Source of the DNA: Deltaproteobacteria bacterium
GTDB lineage: Bacteria > Desulfobacterota > Desulfobulbia > Desulfobulbales > SURF-16
Reading direction: 5' to 3'
Assembly (NCBI GenBank): GCA_029939635.1
Contig: JAOZSN010000008.1
Span: forward strand, 9,950-33,169
Length of the DNA: 23,220 bases
A program made the translations under genes and the position numbers. Every line of letters starts with the position of its first letter. Within the stretch, counting starts at the first letter, position 1. A model generated the notes under the pieces. The model did not search any database. It saw only the letters and a program-made list of their open reading frames with translations, and was not told where the DNA came from. Below are positions 15,102 to 22,723 of the stretch, piece by piece.

Positions 15102-15683
15102 ATGAATGAATCAGGTAATATCCTTTTTAGTGGTGTGGGTGGGCAGGGAATTTTGCTGGCCAGTGAGATCACCGTGTATGCCTTGCTGGAGATTGGTCTT
15201 GATGCCAAGAAGAGCGAGGTGCACGGCATGGCCCAGCGTGGTGGTTCTGTTGTGGCTAATCTGCGGTATGGTAAAAAGGTCTACTCGCCTCTTATTGATC
15301 CGGGTCAGGCTGATCTCGTCGTCTCTTTTGAGATAATGGAGGCGGTGCGCTATCTCCCCTATATGCATGCAAATTCTAAGGTGGTGGTCAATAGCCATAA
15401 GATTGCTCCACCTGCCGTGGCTACCGGGCAGATTCTTTATCCAGACGATATTCTCGATGAGTTGGCTAAGCAAAATATTGCCACGTATAATGTTGATGGC
15501 TTTGCCATTGCCCGTGAGGTGGGTGAGATTCGTGCTGCTAACCTGGCCCTGGTAGGTGCCTTATCCACTTTTCTGCCTGTGGAGGAGGAGGTGTTCATGA
15601 AGGTGCTGAAGGAACGCCTGCCCCGTAAATTGGATGAAAATATCGCTGCCTTTTTGAAAGGGCGGGCGGTGACCAGTAAATAA
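15102..15683 (+). CDS. iorB: Indolepyruvate:ferredoxin oxidoreductase, beta subunit
   Basis: The 193-residue small subunit (pyruvate-ferredoxin oxidoreductase gamma-type domain) completes the IorAB complex. It starts SGNILFSGVGGQGILLASEI, the conserved GxGGQG segment. It continues with KKSEVHGMAQRGGSVVANLRYG, the usual interface motif. ATG at 15102 is chosen because GGAGG lies 9 bases before it, inside the end of iorA. The stop of iorA and this start are separated by one base, so the two subunits are translationally coupled. The upstream open frame to 14892 is shadow coding within iorA. Confidence 0.95.
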   Translation: MNESGNILFSGVGGQGILLASEITVYALLEIGLDAKKSEVHGMAQRGGSVVANLRYGKKVYSPLIDPGQADLVVSFEIMEAVRYLPYMHANSKVVVNSHKIAPPAVATGQILYPDDILDELAKQNIATYNVDGFAIAREVGEIRAANLALVGALSTFLPVEEEVFMKVLKERLPRKLDENIAAFLKGRAVTSK

Positions 15684-15689
15684 AACTAC

Positions 15690-15761
15690 TTTTGCTACGA
15701 ATTACACGAAGTAACACTAATTTTAGAGTTTTTCGTGAAATTTGTGCAATGGGTAGCAAAA
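15690..15761. repeat. Palindromic gap repeat before paaK copy 1
   Basis: The left arm TTTTGCTACGAATTACAC-GAA pairs imperfectly with the right arm TTCGTGAAATTTGTGCAAT-GGGTAGCAAAA. The 18-base left core TTTTGCTACGAATTACAC is repeated exactly before the second paaK gene (22618-22635 region). The element lies between iorB and paaK and ends 16 bases before the paaK start. Confidence 0.75.
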
Positions 15762-15777
15762 AAAATGAGTAGACAAA

Positions 15778-17079
15778 ATGTTCTTTGATAAAGAATACGA
15801 ATGCATGCCCCGTGAGGCATTGGCGGCCATCCAACTCAAGCGTCTGCAAGATGTGGTGGCTCGGGTCTATGATAATGTTCCCTATTACCAAGCCAAGATG
15901 GATGACGTTGGTGTTAAACCGGCGGATATCAAGGAGCTTGCCGATATCCAGAAGCTGCCTTTCACCACCAAGGAAGACCTGCGGAAGAACTATCCTTTTG
16001 GTCTCTTTGCCGTGCCCATGGATGAGGTGGTACGTATCCACGCCTCTTCCGGTACAACTGGCCAACCAACCGTGGTTGGCTATACTAAGGCCGATATAAA
16101 GATGTGGGCCGGACTCATGGCGCGTAGCTTATGTGCTGCTGGTGCTTCGCCCAAAGATACTATTCATAACGCCTATGGCTATGGCCTTTTTACTGGTGGT
16201 CTAGGTGCCCATTATGGTGCCGAGGCCTTGGGTGCCACCGTGGTTCCTGTCTCTGGTGGTAATACCAAGCGGCAGGTCATGGTGATGCGGGATTTCAAGT
16301 CCACCGTGTTGCTCTGTACTCCTTCCTATGCCCTAAATCTGGCCGAGACCATGGTAGAGCAGGGTATTGATCCCTCTGAGATGGCCCTGCGAGTTGGTGT
16401 TTTTGGTGCTGAGCCGTGGAGCGAGAATATGCGCTCTGAAATTCAGGACAAGTTAGGCATCAAGGCTATTGATATTTATGGTTTGAGTGAGATTATGGGG
16501 CCAGGAGTTTCCATCGAGTGTGTGGAGGAGCAGCGGGGCTTACATGTCATGGAGGATCATTTCCTGCCAGAGATTGTTCATCCCGACAGTTTTGAGCCTC
16601 TGCCTTTAGGTGAAAAGGGTGAGTTGGTTTTTACCACCCTTACCAAACAGGCCTTCCCGGTTATCCGTTATCGCACTAAAGATTTTTCCCGCATCATCAC
16701 CGATGAGTGCTCCTGTGGGCGTACCTTTTACCGTATGGAAAAGGTCACCGGCCGTTCTGATGACATGATGATTATTCGCGGCGTTAATGTCTTCCCCTCG
16801 CAGATTGAGCATGTGTTGATGTCAGTGGAGGGCGTTGAACCCCATTATATGATTATTGTAGATCGCCACGGCTCCCTCGATACCCTGGAGGTGCAGGTTG
16901 AGGTGAGTGAATCTCTTTTCTCTGACAAGATTAATACCCTGGAAAATTTGACAAAGCAGATTCAGGTTGAGATCAAGGATCTTCTTGGTGTCTCATGTAA
17001 GGTAACCTTGGTGGAGCCCAAATCTATTCAACGCAGTGAGGGTAAGGCCCAACGCGTTATTGATAAGCGTAAGATTTAA
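15778..17079 (+). CDS. paaK: Phenylacetate-CoA ligase (arylacetate-CoA ligase), copy 1
   Basis: Member of the ANL adenylating family that interconverts phenylacetate or indoleacetate and its CoA thioester with ATP/AMP. The 433-residue length is standard for PaaK. The AMP-binding loop ASSGTTGQPTVVGYT is at about 89-103. Later come YGLSEIMGPGVS, FTTLTKQAFPVIRYRTKD, CSCGRTFYRMEKVTGRSDDMMI, IRGVNVFPSQIE and a C-terminal ACT-like PaaK domain ending QRSEGKAQRVIDKRKI. Next to iorAB it probably converts the arylacetyl-CoA made by Ior into free acid with ATP gain, or activates imported arylacetate. No Shine-Dalgarno sequence precedes the ATG (GTAGACAAA). Confidence 0.94.
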   Translation: MFFDKEYECMPREALAAIQLKRLQDVVARVYDNVPYYQAKMDDVGVKPADIKELADIQKLPFTTKEDLRKNYPFGLFAVPMDEVVRIHASSGTTGQPTVVGYTKADIKMWAGLMARSLCAAGASPKDTIHNAYGYGLFTGGLGAHYGAEALGATVVPVSGGNTKRQVMVMRDFKSTVLLCTPSYALNLAETMVEQGIDPSEMALRVGVFGAEPWSENMRSEIQDKLGIKAIDIYGLSEIMGPGVSIECVEEQRGLHVMEDHFLPEIVHPDSFEPLPLGEKGELVFTTLTKQAFPVIRYRTKDFSRIITDECSCGRTFYRMEKVTGRSDDMMIIRGVNVFPSQIEHVLMSVEGVEPHYMIIVDRHGSLDTLEVQVEVSESLFSDKINTLENLTKQIQVEIKDLLGVSCKVTLVEPKSIQRSEGKAQRVIDKRKI

Positions 17080-17084
17080 GCAGT

Positions 17085-17140
17085 TGCGAAAAGAGAAATT
17101 AGAAGTTGAGAAATCAGCAGTAAGAAGGTAGAAATACATT
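17085..17140. repeat. Purine-rich gap repeat and 12-bp palindrome before the ACT gene
   Basis: The gap begins with GAAAAGAGAAATTAGAAG, TTGAGAAATCAGCAG and AAGAAGGTAGAAA, in the same low-complexity style as other gaps. Shortly after, AGGCTATAGCCT at 17162-17173 is a perfect 12-bp palindrome. Confidence 0.4.
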
Positions 17141-17182
17141 CCTATTTTGGTGAAAGGCTGAAGGCTATAGCCTGTCGTTGCT

Positions 17183-17203
17183 AAAAAAATCGGAGATTTT
17201 TTT
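17183..17203 (+). promoter_or_regulatory. Perfect hairpin that encloses the ribosome binding site of the ACT gene
   Basis: AAAAAAATC-GGA-GATTTTTTT is a perfect 9-bp inverted repeat with a three-base loop, and the ATG follows at once at 17204. The only Shine-Dalgarno candidate, CGGAGA (17191-17196), lies in the loop and top of the stem. The stem is mostly A-T, so it would be marginally stable. It could tune translation, or be chance in an AT-rich leader. Confidence 0.45.
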
Positions 17204-17635
17204 ATGAAAGTTGAACAAATTGCTATCTTTTTGGAAAACAAATCTGGTCGTATGGCGGATATTACCGCTATTTTGGCTCAGAACGGTATTAATATCCGCG
17301 CCATGAGTCTGGCTGATACTGCTGATTTTGGTATCCTGCGGCTCATTGTCAATGATACCGAGCGGGCTCGTCAGATCCTTAAAGAGAACGGTTTTACAGT
17401 GGGTACCACTGAGGTTATTGTTGCTGAGGTGGAGGATAAGCCTGGTGGCTTGGCCCGTGTGTTACAAGTGATCAAGGATGGGAATCTCAATATTGAATAC
17501 ATGTATGCCTTTACCCAGAAGAGTGGGGAGTCGGGTCTGATTATCTTCCGTTTCGATGAGCTTGATAAGGCCATTGATATGTTGCTGAAGTCTGATGTCC
17601 GGTTGCTCTCGGGAGAAGAGGTCTACTCCATCTAG
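17204..17635 (+). CDS. Double ACT-domain protein, probable amino-acid sensor
   Basis: The 143-residue protein is two ACT domains in tandem (about 1-68 and 70-140) with no other domain. The first begins VEQIAIFLENKSGRMADITAILAQNGINIRAM and the second VEDKPGGLARVLQVIKDGNLNIEYMYAF. Both carry the glycine-containing strand-helix junction that binds amino acids. Stand-alone ACT proteins of this type accompany ior and paaK genes in anaerobes and are thought to bind an aromatic or branched-chain amino acid. The regulatory partner is unknown, since no DNA-binding or enzyme domain is attached. Its position between paaK and the Liv transporter supports a sensing role for the substrate of this cluster. 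Confidence 0.9.
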   Translation: MKVEQIAIFLENKSGRMADITAILAQNGINIRAMSLADTADFGILRLIVNDTERARQILKENGFTVGTTEVIVAEVEDKPGGLARVLQVIKDGNLNIEYMYAFTQKSGESGLIIFRFDELDKAIDMLLKSDVRLLSGEEVYSI

Positions 17636-17743
17636 GTAAAAGTTCAGCAGCGCCTCATTTTCGCCCATTTAGGCCTGCTCGCGTACATGAGTACGCTTCA
17701 CAGTCCTAAATGAACGAATCTAAGGCACTGCTGAACTTTTACC
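17636..17743. repeat. 108-base composite palindrome between the ACT gene and livK
   Basis: The outer arms GGTAAAAGTTCAGCAG (17636-17651) and CTGCTGAACTTTTACC (17728-17743) pair perfectly over 16 bp. They are followed inward by GCCT/AGGC, an imperfect middle ending in CATTTAGG / CCTAAATG, and an inner hairpin GCGTAC-ATGA-GTACGC. The element starts one base after the ACT stop codon. It may terminate or attenuate transcription, and its neat closed ends resemble a small palindromic mobile or REP-like unit. Confidence 0.8.
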
Positions 17744-17789
17744 CCTTTATAGTTCAAGAGTTTACCTGAAAAGAAGAGGAGAAAGGGTT

Positions 17790-18941
17790 ATGAAGAGTAT
17801 GTTTTCTGGAATGGCGGCTGTTGCCTGTGCCATGATGTTGTTTGTCGCTGCACCGGCTTCGGCTGATATTAAGGTTGGTGCTATCTTGGCTGAGACTGGT
17901 GGTGCCTCCTTTTTGGGTGGTCCTGAGGCGCGTACTATTCGTATGCAGGTTGAGGAGATCAATGCCGCTGGTGGTATTAACGGCGAGAAGATAGATCTTG
18001 TTGTTAAGGATTCTGCTGCTAATCCACAAAAAGCCATTTCCTTTGCCAAACAGCTTATTGAAGAGGAGAAGGTTATCGCTATACTTGGACCCTCCACCTC
18101 TGGCGAGTCCATGAAGCTCAAGGCCATCTGCGAGAAGTCCCAGACCATTTTAATGTCCTGTGGTGCTGCTGAGGTTATTGTTAACCCTGTGGCCAAATGG
18201 GTATTTAAGACTCCCCAGACTGATAGCTTTGCTGCTCAGAAGATCTTCATGACCATGAATGATCTTGGCATCACCAAGATCGCTATCCTGGCTGGTAATA
18301 CCGGTTTTGGTAAGGCCGGTCGTAGTCAGTTGAAGAAATATGCCCCCCAGTTCCATATCACCATCCTTGAGGATGAGGTGTATGACAAGAAAGCCACTGA
18401 TCTTTCTGCTGTGGTTGCTAAGATCAAGGCTAATAAGGACGTACAGGCCGTGGTTAACTGGTCCATCGTTCCTGCCCAGGCCATAGTTGCTAAGAATATG
18501 CGCCAGGCTGGTTGGGCTGTACCTCTGTTTCAGAGCCATGGCTTTGGTAATGTTAAGTACATCGAGGCTGCTGGCGAGGCAGCTGAGGGTATTATCTTCC
18601 CCAGTGGTCGTCTCTTGGCTGCGGACGTTTTGGCTACCAGTCATCCTCAGAAGGCTGTGTTAGGCAAATATATTGCTGATTACATGGCAAAGTATGACGG
18701 TGAGCAGGCCTCTACCTTTGGAGGCCATGGTTTTGACGCCATCATGATTTTAGCCAAGGCCATTGAGAATGCCGGTAGCTCTGATAAAGCCAAGGTGCGT
18801 GACGCCATTGAAAATCTCTCAAACCATGCCGGTACCGGTGGTGTTTACAACTTCTCTGCCACTGACCATAATGGTCTGGGCATTGATGCCTTTGAGATGA
18901 TGACCGTTAAAAACGGTAAGTTCGTTCTCTATACCAAGTAA
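17790..18941 (+). CDS. livK: Branched-chain/aromatic amino acid ABC transporter, periplasmic binding protein
   Basis: The 383-residue binding protein starts with a clear signal peptide cleaved after APASA (residue 25). The mature protein opens DIKVGAILAETGGASFLG, typical of the Peripla_BP_6 (Leu/Ile/Val-binding) family. The segments VVKDSAANPQKAISFAKQLI, ILGPSTSGESMKL, GNTGFGKAGRSQL and FGGHGFDAIMILAKAIENAG also fit. GAGGAGAAAGGG lies just before the ATG. First gene of livKHMGF. Its neighbours (ior, paaK, ACT) suggest that the ligand may be an aromatic amino acid or aryl acid, but the sequence alone does not decide this. Confidence 0.92.
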   Translation: MKSMFSGMAAVACAMMLFVAAPASADIKVGAILAETGGASFLGGPEARTIRMQVEEINAAGGINGEKIDLVVKDSAANPQKAISFAKQLIEEEKVIAILGPSTSGESMKLKAICEKSQTILMSCGAAEVIVNPVAKWVFKTPQTDSFAAQKIFMTMNDLGITKIAILAGNTGFGKAGRSQLKKYAPQFHITILEDEVYDKKATDLSAVVAKIKANKDVQAVVNWSIVPAQAIVAKNMRQAGWAVPLFQSHGFGNVKYIEAAGEAAEGIIFPSGRLLAADVLATSHPQKAVLGKYIADYMAKYDGEQASTFGGHGFDAIMILAKAIENAGSSDKAKVRDAIENLSNHAGTGGVYNFSATDHNGLGIDAFEMMTVKNGKFVLYTK

Positions 18942-18960
18942 GAAGTAAACAACGAACCGC

Positions 18961-19063
18961 AGAGGTCACCAGGAATAGCGAATATCGAAGGGATGTATTT
19001 TTTTTAAATAAAGATAACATTCATCCTTCATCCTTCGACATTTCAGGTGACCTCGATATTCGC
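18961..19063. repeat. Palindromic gap repeat between livK and livH
   Basis: GAGGTCACC (18962-18970) pairs with GGTGACCTC (19046-19054), and AGCGAATATCGA (18977-18988) with TCGATATTCGCT (19052-19063). The two stems overlap and are alternatives. An inner CGAAGGGATG / CATCCTTCG pairing is also possible. The AATATCGAA core is shared with the thiG-thiH repeat. The pyrimidine-rich tract 19064-19100 leads directly to livH. Confidence 0.65.
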
Positions 19064-19103
19064 TGTTTTCTGTCCTCTGTTTTCTCTTTTCTGTACTCCT
19101 AAA

Positions 19104-19997
19104 ATGCCCCTCGAACTCTTCAGCCAATATCTCTTTGCCGGGATAACCTACGGGATTATCTACGCTATTGTGGCCATTGGTTTTAATATTATCTACAACA
19201 CCACCGGTATTATCAATTTCGCCCAGGGCGAGTTTGTCATGCTGGGTGGTATGATTTCTATCTCCCTTAATTCGCTCATGCCCTTGCCCCTGGCCATTGT
19301 CTGTGCGGTGTTTATCACCATGCTTTTTGGTGGCTTATTGGAGATTGTTTTTATCCGCTGGCTGGAGAGTCCATCTGTGTTGCGGATGATCATTATCACC
19401 ATTGGTCTTTCCATTGTTATTCGTGAGGTAGCATTGCATATCTGGGGCGATGGTGTGCGGGCTTTGCCATATTTCACCGGCAATGTCGTCAGTTCTGTAC
19501 AGATTCTCGGGGCCTCTATTTCTCCCCAGGTGTTGTGGGCGCTGGCGGTGTGCTCTATCATGGTGCTGATGCTCAGTCTCTTTTTTAAATTTACCTCCTT
19601 GGGTCGAGAGATGCAGGCCTGTGCCTCTAATCGGCTGGCTGCCACCTTATGCGGTATCAATGCCCGTAATATGGTGACTTTTTCCTTTATGCTCAGTGCT
19701 GCCATTGGTGCAGTGGCTGGCTGTGTGGTTTCGCCCATTACCTCCACCCAGTATGATATGGGCACGGGGCTGGCTATTAAGGGCTTTACCGTGGCGGTGC
19801 TTGGTGGTTTGGGGAACTCCATGGCTGCGGTGGCTGCGGGATTGCTGCTGGGCATTATTGAGGCGTTCAGCGTTGGTGTTGGTTTTCCCCTAGTTTTCCA
19901 GGACGCTATTGCCATCTCTATCTTGCTGGTTATTCTCTTTGTCCGGCCCCATGGCCTGTTTGGTAATAAAGAGGCGGCTGGGTTGAAGGAGTTTTAG
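19104..19997 (+). CDS. livH: Liv-type ABC transporter permease LivH
   Basis: The 297-residue inner-membrane permease has about eight hydrophobic segments. It carries the LivH signature NTTGIINFAQGEFVMLGGM near residues 30-48 and the GINARNMVTFSF / GGLGNSMAAVAAGLLLGIIEAF region towards the end. The open frame reaches back to a GTG at 19047, but those residues come from the repeat. ATG at 19104 (MPLELFSQYLFAGITYG) gives the normal N-terminus. No Shine-Dalgarno sequence is visible (TGTACTCCTAAA), so expression may depend on an unusual initiation. livM begins 2 bases after the stop. Confidence 0.93.
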   Translation: MPLELFSQYLFAGITYGIIYAIVAIGFNIIYNTTGIINFAQGEFVMLGGMISISLNSLMPLPLAIVCAVFITMLFGGLLEIVFIRWLESPSVLRMIIITIGLSIVIREVALHIWGDGVRALPYFTGNVVSSVQILGASISPQVLWALAVCSIMVLMLSLFFKFTSLGREMQACASNRLAATLCGINARNMVTFSFMLSAAIGAVAGCVVSPITSTQYDMGTGLAIKGFTVAVLGGLGNSMAAVAAGLLLGIIEAFSVGVGFPLVFQDAIAISILLVILFVRPHGLFGNKEAAGLKEF

Positions 19998-19999
19998 GG

Positions 20000-21064
20000 A
20001 TGGATAGCAAGAAAACGATGCCGGTGTTGATTTTTGCTGTGGTGCTGGTGGCCCTGCAGGTCGCCACCTCCCTTTCTGGGCGAGATTATTATTTGACCCA
20101 GCTCACCATGTCACTCTATACTTGCCTGCTCATCAGTGGGCTTTGTCTGGTCATGGGCTATGCTGGTCAGCTTTCCTTAGGCCATGCAGGTTTTTTTGCC
20201 ATTGGTGGCTATACCTCCGCGACATTAACCACCCTTAATCTTACCTCTGCCCTTGAAGGGGGCAATGGCCTTGTTGTCCTTTTAGCAAAGCTGGGATTGC
20301 TGGTTTCCGGTACCAGTCTTTTTGGCGAGGAGCTGCTCTATGTTCAGCCTTGGCTGGCCTTTGTTCTTGCCATTGTAATTACCACCGTAGTGGCCTTTTT
20401 GGTGGGGATTCCGGTGTTAAAGCTTAAAGGTCATTATCTGGCCATGGCTACCTTGGGTTTTGGTATTATCATCTACCGTGTTGTTCTTGCTGTGGAGATT
20501 TTCGGTGAGGCGGACGGTATCTCTGATGTGCCAGGGTTTACCTTGTTGCCTGGGCTCACCATCAATGGTGAGATGGATAATCGCGTCATTAATTATTATA
20601 TTGCCGCCGGGGTCTTGTTCCTTGGTGTTCTGCTGTTGCAAAATTTGATTTATTCCAGGGTGGGTCGGGCCTTGCGCGCTATTCATGGCGCTGAGGATGC
20701 AGCCAATGCCATGGGCATAAATACCTCGCGCTATAAACTCTATACCTTTGTTATCTCCGCCATCTTTGCGGCGGTGGCTGGGGTGATGATGACTCATTAT
20801 AATGGTGGCATTGCACCAGCCGATGCTGGAGTTATGAAGTCGGTTCGTTATGTAGCGATTGTTGCCATTGGTGGCATGGCCAGCCTCTGGGGTGCTCTGT
20901 CCATGGGGGCGGTGCTCACCTTTCTTTCCCTGCGTGGTATGTTTGGTTCCTATGATGATGCTGTCTTCGGGGTGATTCTCATCACTATTATGCTTTTTGC
21001 CCCCCATGGCATTTTGCAACTGCCATTCTGGCGCAAGTTTAAGAAAAGCGCAAAGGATGAATAG
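20000..21064 (+). CDS. livM: Liv-type ABC transporter permease LivM
   Basis: The 354-residue permease partners LivH. Its signature is GYAGQLSLGHAGFFAIGGYT near residues 53-72, then the cytoplasmic coupling stretch RVGRALRAIHGAEDAANAMGINTSRYKL and the C-terminal VAIVAIGGMASLWGALSMGAVL. GGAG and AGGG just before the ATG at 20000 (inside the livH end) serve as ribosome site. livH and livM are 2 bases apart and livG starts 1 base after the livM stop, so translation is coupled. Confidence 0.94.
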   Translation: MDSKKTMPVLIFAVVLVALQVATSLSGRDYYLTQLTMSLYTCLLISGLCLVMGYAGQLSLGHAGFFAIGGYTSATLTTLNLTSALEGGNGLVVLLAKLGLLVSGTSLFGEELLYVQPWLAFVLAIVITTVVAFLVGIPVLKLKGHYLAMATLGFGIIIYRVVLAVEIFGEADGISDVPGFTLLPGLTINGEMDNRVINYYIAAGVLFLGVLLLQNLIYSRVGRALRAIHGAEDAANAMGINTSRYKLYTFVISAIFAAVAGVMMTHYNGGIAPADAGVMKSVRYVAIVAIGGMASLWGALSMGAVLTFLSLRGMFGSYDDAVFGVILITIMLFAPHGILQLPFWRKFKKSAKDE

Positions 21065-21065
21065 T

Positions 21066-21821
21066 ATGGCTCTATTAGAGGTTACTCAGCTTTCCAAGCG
21101 TTTTGGAGGTCTGCACGCCGTTAATGATGTTAGCTTTACGGTGCAAGAGGGTACGATTAAGGCCGTGATCGGCCCTAACGGTGCTGGTAAGACCACATTG
21201 TTTAATTTGATATCTGGTACCCTTGCAGCCAATGAAGGTATGGTGGAGTTTCGGGGGCAGGCCATCCATGGCTTAAAACCCTTTCAGATTGCCAGGGCTG
21301 GCATGGCCCGTACCTTCCAAAATATCAAGATGTTTCCAGGCATGACCGCCTTGGAAAATGTCATGGTGGGACTGCATCCGCGTAGCGTGGCTGGCTTTTG
21401 GGCCGGTATGCTCAATTTACCCTCCACCTGGACAGAAGAAAAGCGTATTAAAGAGCAGGCCATGGACTTACTGGCCTTGTTGGAGATAGAACAGTTTGCC
21501 CATGTGGAGGCTGCCAGCCTTGCCTTTGGCCAGCAGCGGGCAGTGGAGTTTGCCAGGGCCTTAGCCTCAGAGCCCCGATTGTTATTACTTGATGAACCAG
21601 CCGCAGGCCTGAATATTTACGAGACTGCCGAGGTGGCTCGACTCATCACCAAGATTCAGGGTCGTGGCATTACCGTGTTATTGGTGGAGCATGATATGAG
21701 TCTGGTGATGGATATCTCTGATGAGATTGTTGTCTTGAGCTTTGGTGAGCGTATCGCCGAAGGGACACCACGTGAGATTCAGAATAATAAAGATGTTATT
21801 CAGATTTATTTAGGGGAATAG
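21066..21821 (+). CDS. livG: Liv-type ABC transporter ATPase LivG
   Basis: The 251-residue ATPase has Walker A GPNGAGKT (36-43), Q-loop Q85 in RTFQN, signature LAFGQQ (152-157, the LivG form of LSGGQ), Walker B LLLLDEP (172-178) and switch His209. A possible earlier start (ATG 21057) overlaps livM, and the frame is open further upstream. ATG at 21066 is chosen because AAGG lies 9 bases before it and the product then starts normally (MALLEVTQLSKRFGG). Pairs with LivF to power LivHM. Confidence 0.94.
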   Translation: MALLEVTQLSKRFGGLHAVNDVSFTVQEGTIKAVIGPNGAGKTTLFNLISGTLAANEGMVEFRGQAIHGLKPFQIARAGMARTFQNIKMFPGMTALENVMVGLHPRSVAGFWAGMLNLPSTWTEEKRIKEQAMDLLALLEIEQFAHVEAASLAFGQQRAVEFARALASEPRLLLLDEPAAGLNIYETAEVARLITKIQGRGITVLLVEHDMSLVMDISDEIVVLSFGERIAEGTPREIQNNKDVIQIYLGE

Positions 21822-21854
21822 GGGTTTACTTTCTTTCCCTTCTTGAAAAAAGCT

Positions 21855-22598
21855 ATGCTTAAAATAAAAAACCTGGAGGCTGGCTACGGCAAGCTTCGGG
21901 TCTTAAAAAAGATATCCATGCATGTGGATAAAGGTGAGATTGTCTCTCTCATCGGTGCCAATGGTGCTGGCAAGACCACCCTTCTCTATACTATTGCAGG
22001 TATGATCAAGGTGGGTGGGGGTGATATCTCTCTCTTTGACTGTGCGGATTTAGCTTCTCCACAGGCCATTGTTAAGGCTGGCTGTTCACTGGTTCCCGAG
22101 GGACGACAGGTTTTTGCTACCATGACGGTGGAGGACAATCTCATTCTTGGTGGCTATGTCCAGTATAAACAGGACAAGGGCTATAGTCGTGAGGTTGAGT
22201 TAGCTCATATCTATGAGATATTTCCTGTCTTGCAGGAACGGCGTAGCCAGCTGGCGGGTACTCTTTCTGGTGGTGAGCAGCAGATGTTGGCCATGGGGCG
22301 GTCATTAATGGCTAAACCTCAGCTCATCATGATGGATGAGCCTTCCACTGGCCTAGCCCCGCTTATAGTCAAGGAGATCTTTCATATCGTCATGCGTCTG
22401 CGTGATGAGGGGAATACCGTGCTGCTGGTGGAGCAGAATGCCAAGGCAGCCTTGGGTATTGCCGATCGTGGTTATGTTTTGGAAACAGGTAAGATTATTT
22501 TACAAGGCCCGGCAGAGGATTTATTGGCAAATAGTGATGTGCAGCGTGCCTATTTAGGCCGTGATGTTGATGCTGCTGCCGCTAGTTGTGATGTTTAA
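21855..22598 (+). CDS. livF: Liv-type ABC transporter ATPase LivF
   Basis: The 247-residue second ATPase of the transporter has Walker A GANGAGKT (34-41), the LivF-typical VPEGRQVFATMTVEDNL, signature LSGGEQ (137-142) and Walker B LIMMDEP (157-163). An in-frame TTG at 21843 would add four residues (MKKA). ATG at 21855 gives the standard MLKIKNLEAGYG start, but neither has a strong ribosome site. It ends the liv run; a palindromic repeat and a second paaK follow. Confidence 0.93.
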   Translation: MLKIKNLEAGYGKLRVLKKISMHVDKGEIVSLIGANGAGKTTLLYTIAGMIKVGGGDISLFDCADLASPQAIVKAGCSLVPEGRQVFATMTVEDNLILGGYVQYKQDKGYSREVELAHIYEIFPVLQERRSQLAGTLSGGEQQMLAMGRSLMAKPQLIMMDEPSTGLAPLIVKEIFHIVMRLRDEGNTVLLVEQNAKAALGIADRGYVLETGKIILQGPAEDLLANSDVQRAYLGRDVDAAAASCDV

Positions 22599-22615
22599 TC
22601 GTTTGCTGGAATTTT

Positions 22616-22677
22616 GTTTTTGCTACGAATTACACTGAGTGATAAAAAAAATAGTGAAAATTTGTGTCATCCGTAGC
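22616..22677. repeat. Palindromic gap repeat before paaK copy 2
   Basis: The left arm TTTTTGCTACGAATTACACT pairs imperfectly with the right arm AGTGAAAATTTGTGTCAT-CCGTAGC across an A-rich centre. Its left core is identical over 18 bases to the repeat before paaK copy 1, so both belong to one family. Confidence 0.72.
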
Positions 22678-22723
22678 CTACAAAAGATTGGGAAGTTGAA
22701 AATAAACTATTAGTGGTTTTGTT

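Noticed and set aside
19193..19915. Long antisense open frame (240 aa) within livH
   Set aside because: Mirror of the membrane-protein codons of livH; no domain features.
20417..21019. Antisense open frame (200 aa) within livM
   Set aside because: Shadow of livM with no recognisable protein character.
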